46,691 nucleotides of DNA, taken from positions 1-46,691 of the forward strand of contig JADCGR010000022.1 of NCBI GenBank assembly GCA_020248905.1, written 5' to 3'. This DNA is from Curvibacter sp. GTDB taxonomy: Bacteria > Pseudomonadota > Gammaproteobacteria > Burkholderiales > Burkholderiaceae_C. The translations under genes and the position numbers were made by a program. This document shows positions 43,656 to 46,691 of the stretch, piece after piece (positions within the stretch are counted from its first letter, which is position 1; each line of letters starts with the position of its first letter). The notes below the pieces were generated by a model, which did no database searches, was not told the origin of the DNA, and saw only the letters and a list, made by a program, of their open reading frames with translations.

Positions 43656-44693
43656 ATGCAGGAACTGCTCGTTGCGCTCGGAGGTTTTTCGGTTGGCATC
43701 GCGGCGCTGCTGGCGCTCGGACTCGCGACCGTGTGGCGCGGCCTCGACCTGCCCCCCATCTCCAAGGTCGCCGGGTTCGTCATGCTGGCGGGCCTTGCCT
43801 GCACCGCGTGGCAGCACGTGCACATTGCCCATCTGGAGCCTGGCGCATACCCAGCCCGCGTCTACGGCGCCGTGCTCTTCGTCCAGAGCTTTGCGTTTTA
43901 CGTGTTGCTGCGCGGCCTTCTCGGGCCGGACGCCAGTGCCACCGGGCCGCTCGTGCTCATGTTTGCTGCAGTGCTCGTGGCTGGCTTGCTCACCCCGCCA
44001 AGTCTGGCGATTGCGGTGTCTCTTGCCATGGGCACGGCCTTCGCCGCGCATCTGGCCGCCCTGCTATACCGCATGCGAGCGATCCGGCGATGGTTTCGCA
44101 TCGAGCTGCCCGTGCTCGCGCTGTTTGCGTTGATGGGTGTGATCGGGGCCGTTGCCGGGTTGTCGGTGCCCATGGGCATCAGCTGGGAGCAATACGCGCT
44201 CATCTACTCCACCCAGATTGCATTGGGCTTTGCGCTGGTAACGTGGCTCCTATGGGCGGTGCCCGATATCGTCACCAAGACCCGCGAGGCGGTGGCGGCC
44301 AGTTATGCGCGGTCATCGCTAGACAGGGTTGATATCCCCGGTGTGACCCAACGGCTGCAGGCGCTTTTCGGGGAGGAGCATGTTTACCGCGACGAGTCCT
44401 TGAACCTGGCCCGGACCGCAGAACTCATCGGACTCAGCCCGCACCAGCTCTCCGAACTTATCAATACACACTACGGCGTGGGTTTTTCGAGATTCGTGCG
44501 CCAGCACAGGGTTTCGGCGGCCCGCCGGATGCTGGTCGAGGAACCGCGGGCATCCGTGCTGTCCGTTGGGTTGTCAGTGGGTTTCGGGTCCCAATCGACC
44601 TTTTACGTGGCCTTCCGCGAGGAGGTGGGCCTCGTCCCGGGAGAATACCGCCGGCGCGAGCTCGAGCGTCTGGCGGGCAACGCGCAGGGTTGA
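43656..44693 (+). CDS. Membrane-anchored AraC family regulator (7TM-AraC)
   Basis: A 345-residue protein. Residues 1 to about 210 contain seven hydrophobic segments (from LLVALGGFSVGIAAL to LGFALVTWLLWAV), and residues about 235-335 hold an AraC HTH domain (LARTAELIGLSPHQLSELIN, VGLSVGFGSQSTFYVAFREE). The HTH would act on DNA from the membrane. The signal it senses is not known. The next gene, a small membrane protein, is 102 bases downstream and could be its target. Start codon at 43656 has only a weak ribosome site. Confidence 0.87.
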   Translation: MQELLVALGGFSVGIAALLALGLATVWRGLDLPPISKVAGFVMLAGLACTAWQHVHIAHLEPGAYPARVYGAVLFVQSFAFYVLLRGLLGPDASATGPLVLMFAAVLVAGLLTPPSLAIAVSLAMGTAFAAHLAALLYRMRAIRRWFRIELPVLALFALMGVIGAVAGLSVPMGISWEQYALIYSTQIALGFALVTWLLWAVPDIVTKTREAVAASYARSSLDRVDIPGVTQRLQALFGEEHVYRDESLNLARTAELIGLSPHQLSELINTHYGVGFSRFVRQHRVSAARRMLVEEPRASVLSVGLSVGFGSQSTFYVAFREEVGLVPGEYRRRELERLAGNAQG

Positions 44694-44795
44694 CCCCTCG
44701 CCGGCGGGTGCTTTTTGCTCCTAAATCGTAAGGCCGGAGGTTCAAGGTCAGCCGGAACGCCACTATCGAGGGCAGTTTTCAACCGGAGCACACCC

Positions 44796-45209
44796 ATGAA
44801 CCTGACGTCCCAGATGACTGCCCTCAACCTCTCCTATGCCGCCTACCTCACCGTGTCCATTGCCCTGACCGTCTGGGTTGCACGCAGTTTGTCCCGGAGC
44901 GGGGAAATGTTCCTCATCCGATGCTTCGGCCAGGATCAGGAACTTGCCCGCTCCACAAACCAGTTGCTGGTCATCGGCTTCTACCTTGTCAATCTTGGCC
45001 TGGTCTGTCTCCGGCTCGATGGCTGGAGGGTAGCCGGGGGCAACGCCGTGGTTGATGTGGTCTCCCGAATCGGGGTGACCATGCTGGTGCTTGGCCTGAT
45101 GCATTTCTTCAACATGCTGCTGATCGCTCGCATGGGGCGTACGGTGGAAAACTGGATGGCGACGAGGGGTTGGTCCATGGCGCAGGAGACGCCCGAAGCC
45201 ACCCGCTAG
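44796..45209 (+). CDS. Small integral membrane protein
   Basis: A 137-residue protein with three hydrophobic segments (about 12-32, 54-76 and 88-112: AAYLTVSIALTVWVA, QLLVIGFYLVNLGLV, GVTMLVLGLMHFFNMLLI). No family is recognised. The ATG at 44796 is preferred over an upstream start because CCGGAGCA sits eight bases before it. It lies between the 7TM-AraC gene and the IS3-family element. Confidence 0.65.
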   Translation: MNLTSQMTALNLSYAAYLTVSIALTVWVARSLSRSGEMFLIRCFGQDQELARSTNQLLVIGFYLVNLGLVCLRLDGWRVAGGNAVVDVVSRIGVTMLVLGLMHFFNMLLIARMGRTVENWMATRGWSMAQETPEATR

Positions 45210-45317
45210 ACAAGGCCTGGTGCCCAACAAGACGCCGGGGCTGCAATACCTAGGTCCGGGGGGTCATTTACCGCCAAAACGAGCCTTGCCAACTCGGGGC
45301 GCACCGGCATCTTCATC

Positions 45318-46148
45318 TTACGCTGCCTCTTTCAGGGATGGCAGCATTGCCAGATATTTTTCATCCGGCGTGAGTTTGTCAAGACTGGAGTGAGGGCGAT
45401 GCGCGTTGTACCAGTTGACGTAGTCGGCAAGATCGGCGCGGGCCGCACTCACGCTGTCATAGGCCTTCAAGTAAACCCGTTCGTACTTTACGTTGCGCCA
45501 CAGGCGCTCCACAAAGACGTTGTCTCTCCAGGCACCACGCCCGTCCATGGACAGCTTGCAGCCCGCGCCCAGCACCGCATCGGTGAACTCGACTGCGGTG
45601 AACTGGCTGCCCTGATCGGTATTGACGATCTCTGGTCTTCCGTAGGTCACAAAAGCCTGCTCAATGACCTCCTTGGCATGGCAAGCCTCCAGTGTGATAG
45701 CAACCTTGTGCGCCAAAACCTTACGGCTGGCCACATCCACCACGGCGGTGAGATACACGAATCCTCGCGCCATCGGGATGTAGGTCGTATCCAGCGCCCA
45801 GACCTGATTGGCCCGCACGATGGGCAGCTTTCGCAGCAGGTAGGGGTAAATCTTGTGGCCCGGTTGGGGCTTGCTGGTGCCGGGTTGCGGACACAGCGCC
45901 TCGATACCCATGTGCTTCATCAGCGTGGCAACGTGACGTCGGCCGACCCGAAGGCCATCTCGCGCCAGTTGGTCGCGCAGCATGCGTGCGCCCATGAACG
46001 GGTGCTCCAGGTGCAACTCGTCCAGCCGGCGCATGAGCGCCAGATCGGCCGCGCTGGCCGTGCGTGCAAGGTAGTACACCGTACCGCGGCTCATGCCCAG
46101 CAGCTGCGCCTGGCGCGTGATCGGCAGTGGGTGTTCTCGGTTGATCAT
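45318..46148 (-). CDS. IS3-family transposase OrfB (DDE catalytic subunit)
   Basis: A 276-residue protein with an HTH_21-like N-terminus, then an integrase core with the DDE triad: Asp120 in WALDTTY, Asp178 in VNTDQGSQF and Glu214 in VFVERLW, with 35 residues between the second Asp and the Glu. It ends [16 protein letters not shown]. Its ATG overlaps the OrfA stop by four bases (ATGA); many IS3 elements instead fuse the two by a -1 frameshift. Confidence 0.93.
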   Translation of the reverse strand: MINREHPLPITRQAQLLGMSRGTVYYLARTASAADLALMRRLDELHLEHPFMGARMLRDQLARDGLRVGRRHVATLMKHMGIEALCPQPGTSKPQPGHKIYPYLLRKLPIVRANQVWALDTTYIPMARGFVYLTAVVDVASRKVLAHKVAITLEACHAKEVIEQAFVTYGRPEIVNTDQGSQFTAVEFTDAVLGAGCKLSMDGRGAWRDNVFVERLWRNVKYERVYLKAYDSVSAARADLADYVNWYNAHRPHSSLDKLTPDEKYLAMLPSLKEAA

Positions 46149-46459
46149 CGCTTTGCGCTCAGCAATCCCGCCTTGGTGAGCGCACCCTCTAAAAAATCAT
46201 TCTCCAGCGTCAATTGCCCTATCTTGGCATGCAGTGGCGCCAAATCTACCGGCGGCACAGTGGCTGCACCACCTCCAAAGGCACCCGCGGCGTTCTCAAG
46301 TAGCTGGCGCTTCCATTCGGTGATCTGGTTGGGGTGTATCTCAAAGTGCTTGGCAAGGTCTGCCAAGGTGCGGTCTTCGCGCAAAGCGGCTATGGCCACT
46401 TGTGCTTTGAACGCAGGGGTATGCGTGCGCCGTGTACGCCGCGCTGATTTCTTGACCAT
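46145..46459 (-). CDS. IS3-family transposase OrfA (DNA-binding subunit)
   Basis: A 104-residue protein. [23 protein letters not shown] and [18 protein letters not shown] form the helix-turn-helix, followed by a leucine-zipper-like region ([15 protein letters not shown]). The ATG at 46459 has CAGGAG ten bases upstream and gives the usual IS3 OrfA length. Confidence 0.9.
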   Translation of the reverse strand: MVKKSARRTRRTHTPAFKAQVAIAALREDRTLADLAKHFEIHPNQITEWKRQLLENAAGAFGGGAATVPPVDLAPLHAKIGQLTLENDFLEGALTKAGLLSAKR

Positions 46460-46691
46460 CAAAAACTCCTGTCTGCCAGACCATCCTCGGCCCGGCTTTG
46501 TGTCTGGAGTTTCCACTTATAGCGCTGTTCAAGTTTGCGGAGCCACTTCTGGGTTAGGCCTATGCTGCGATACCACTGATCTCATACTCCTTTCGCTCTC
46601 TACTGTCAGCAAAAAGCGTACGTTAAACAGGGGCTACTTCAGCTTGATGCACGAAGGTCACGGACAGCAACCTTGCCGAGGGAAGGATCAT

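Larger units (their letters stand above)
45318..46459 (-). mobile_element. IS3-family insertion sequence (coding part)
   Basis: Two overlapping genes, orfA then orfB, on the minus strand. The terminal inverted repeats were not located with certainty in 45210-45317 or 46460-46691, so the full element may extend somewhat beyond the coordinates given. Both frames are intact, so the copy may still be active. Confidence 0.85.

Noticed and set aside
46560-46691. Possible gene or rRNA fragment at the right edge (ends GGGAAGGATCAT)
   Set aside because: No frame with support and only a weak resemblance to the 16S 3' end; left as unassigned flank of the IS3-family element.

Overview
The window is high-GC DNA with dense, mostly co-directional gene clusters and looks like a chromosomal piece of a betaproteobacterium, most likely Comamonadaceae/Burkholderiales. 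This is inferred from the PuuD-type urate oxidase cluster, the UraD-AllC fusion, DUF3014, DUF2855, the paired YeeE/YedE proteins and the dispersed repeat near 9.3 and 10.3 kb. No tRNA, rRNA or CRISPR array was seen. Both ends lie in or next to mobile elements (a group IIC intron 3' end on the left, an IS3-family copy on the right), which is what the ends of an assembled contig often look like.

Layout. 1-140: 3' end of a group IIC intron. 141-1045: a lipoprotein and a doubtful small ORF. 1.0-9.3 kb: urate degradation regulon. On the minus strand it has an NCS2 purine permease, an M20 amidohydrolase, a UraD-AllC fusion, PuuE allantoinase and a GntR/FCD regulator; divergently it has HIU hydrolase and the membrane urate hydroxylase PuuD with its cytochrome c domain. 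Matching GTATAC palindromes lie before the permease and before the regulator. 9.26-10.5 kb: two inverted copies of a roughly 250-bp repeat flanking a single nuclease-like gene. 10.5-20 kb: housekeeping and conserved genes (YlqF GTPase, DHH phosphoesterase, a YjfB-like protein with a flagellar sigma-28 type promoter, ferredoxin, a frameshifted CMD-family gene, a PhoD-like phosphatase, a 46-residue basic protein, DUF3014, DUF2855, two YeeE/YedE halves, a membrane protein with a degenerate GGDEF domain). 20-24.2 kb, minus strand: a decayed solute-binding protein gene, a run of small overlapping genes, then a low-GC STAS-like/ATPase pair abutting glnS. 24.1-36 kb: glnS with a roughly 100-residue insertion, a frameshifted secreted protein, fadD-like ligase, BASS transporter, a MacAB-type exporter whose adaptor carries a Spy-like helical insert, UppP, a dienelactone-hydrolase-like enzyme and glutathione peroxidase. 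36-40.5 kb, minus strand: a four-gene overlapping run of TumE-like toxin, HTH antitoxin, MmeI-like restriction-modification enzyme and an alpha/beta hydrolase. 40.5-46.7 kb: mutS, a 7TM-AraC regulator, a small membrane protein, and the IS3-family element.

How genes work together. The first region encodes urate uptake and its conversion through 5-hydroxyisourate, OHCU, allantoin and allantoate to ureidoglycolate and ammonia, probably under one GntR repressor. The parts most worth a second look are the STAS-like/ATPase pair, the toxin-antitoxin plus restriction-modification operon, the repeat-flanked nuclease-like gene, the MacA-Spy fusion, and two small genes at 15.4 and 21.2 kb that are easily missed.
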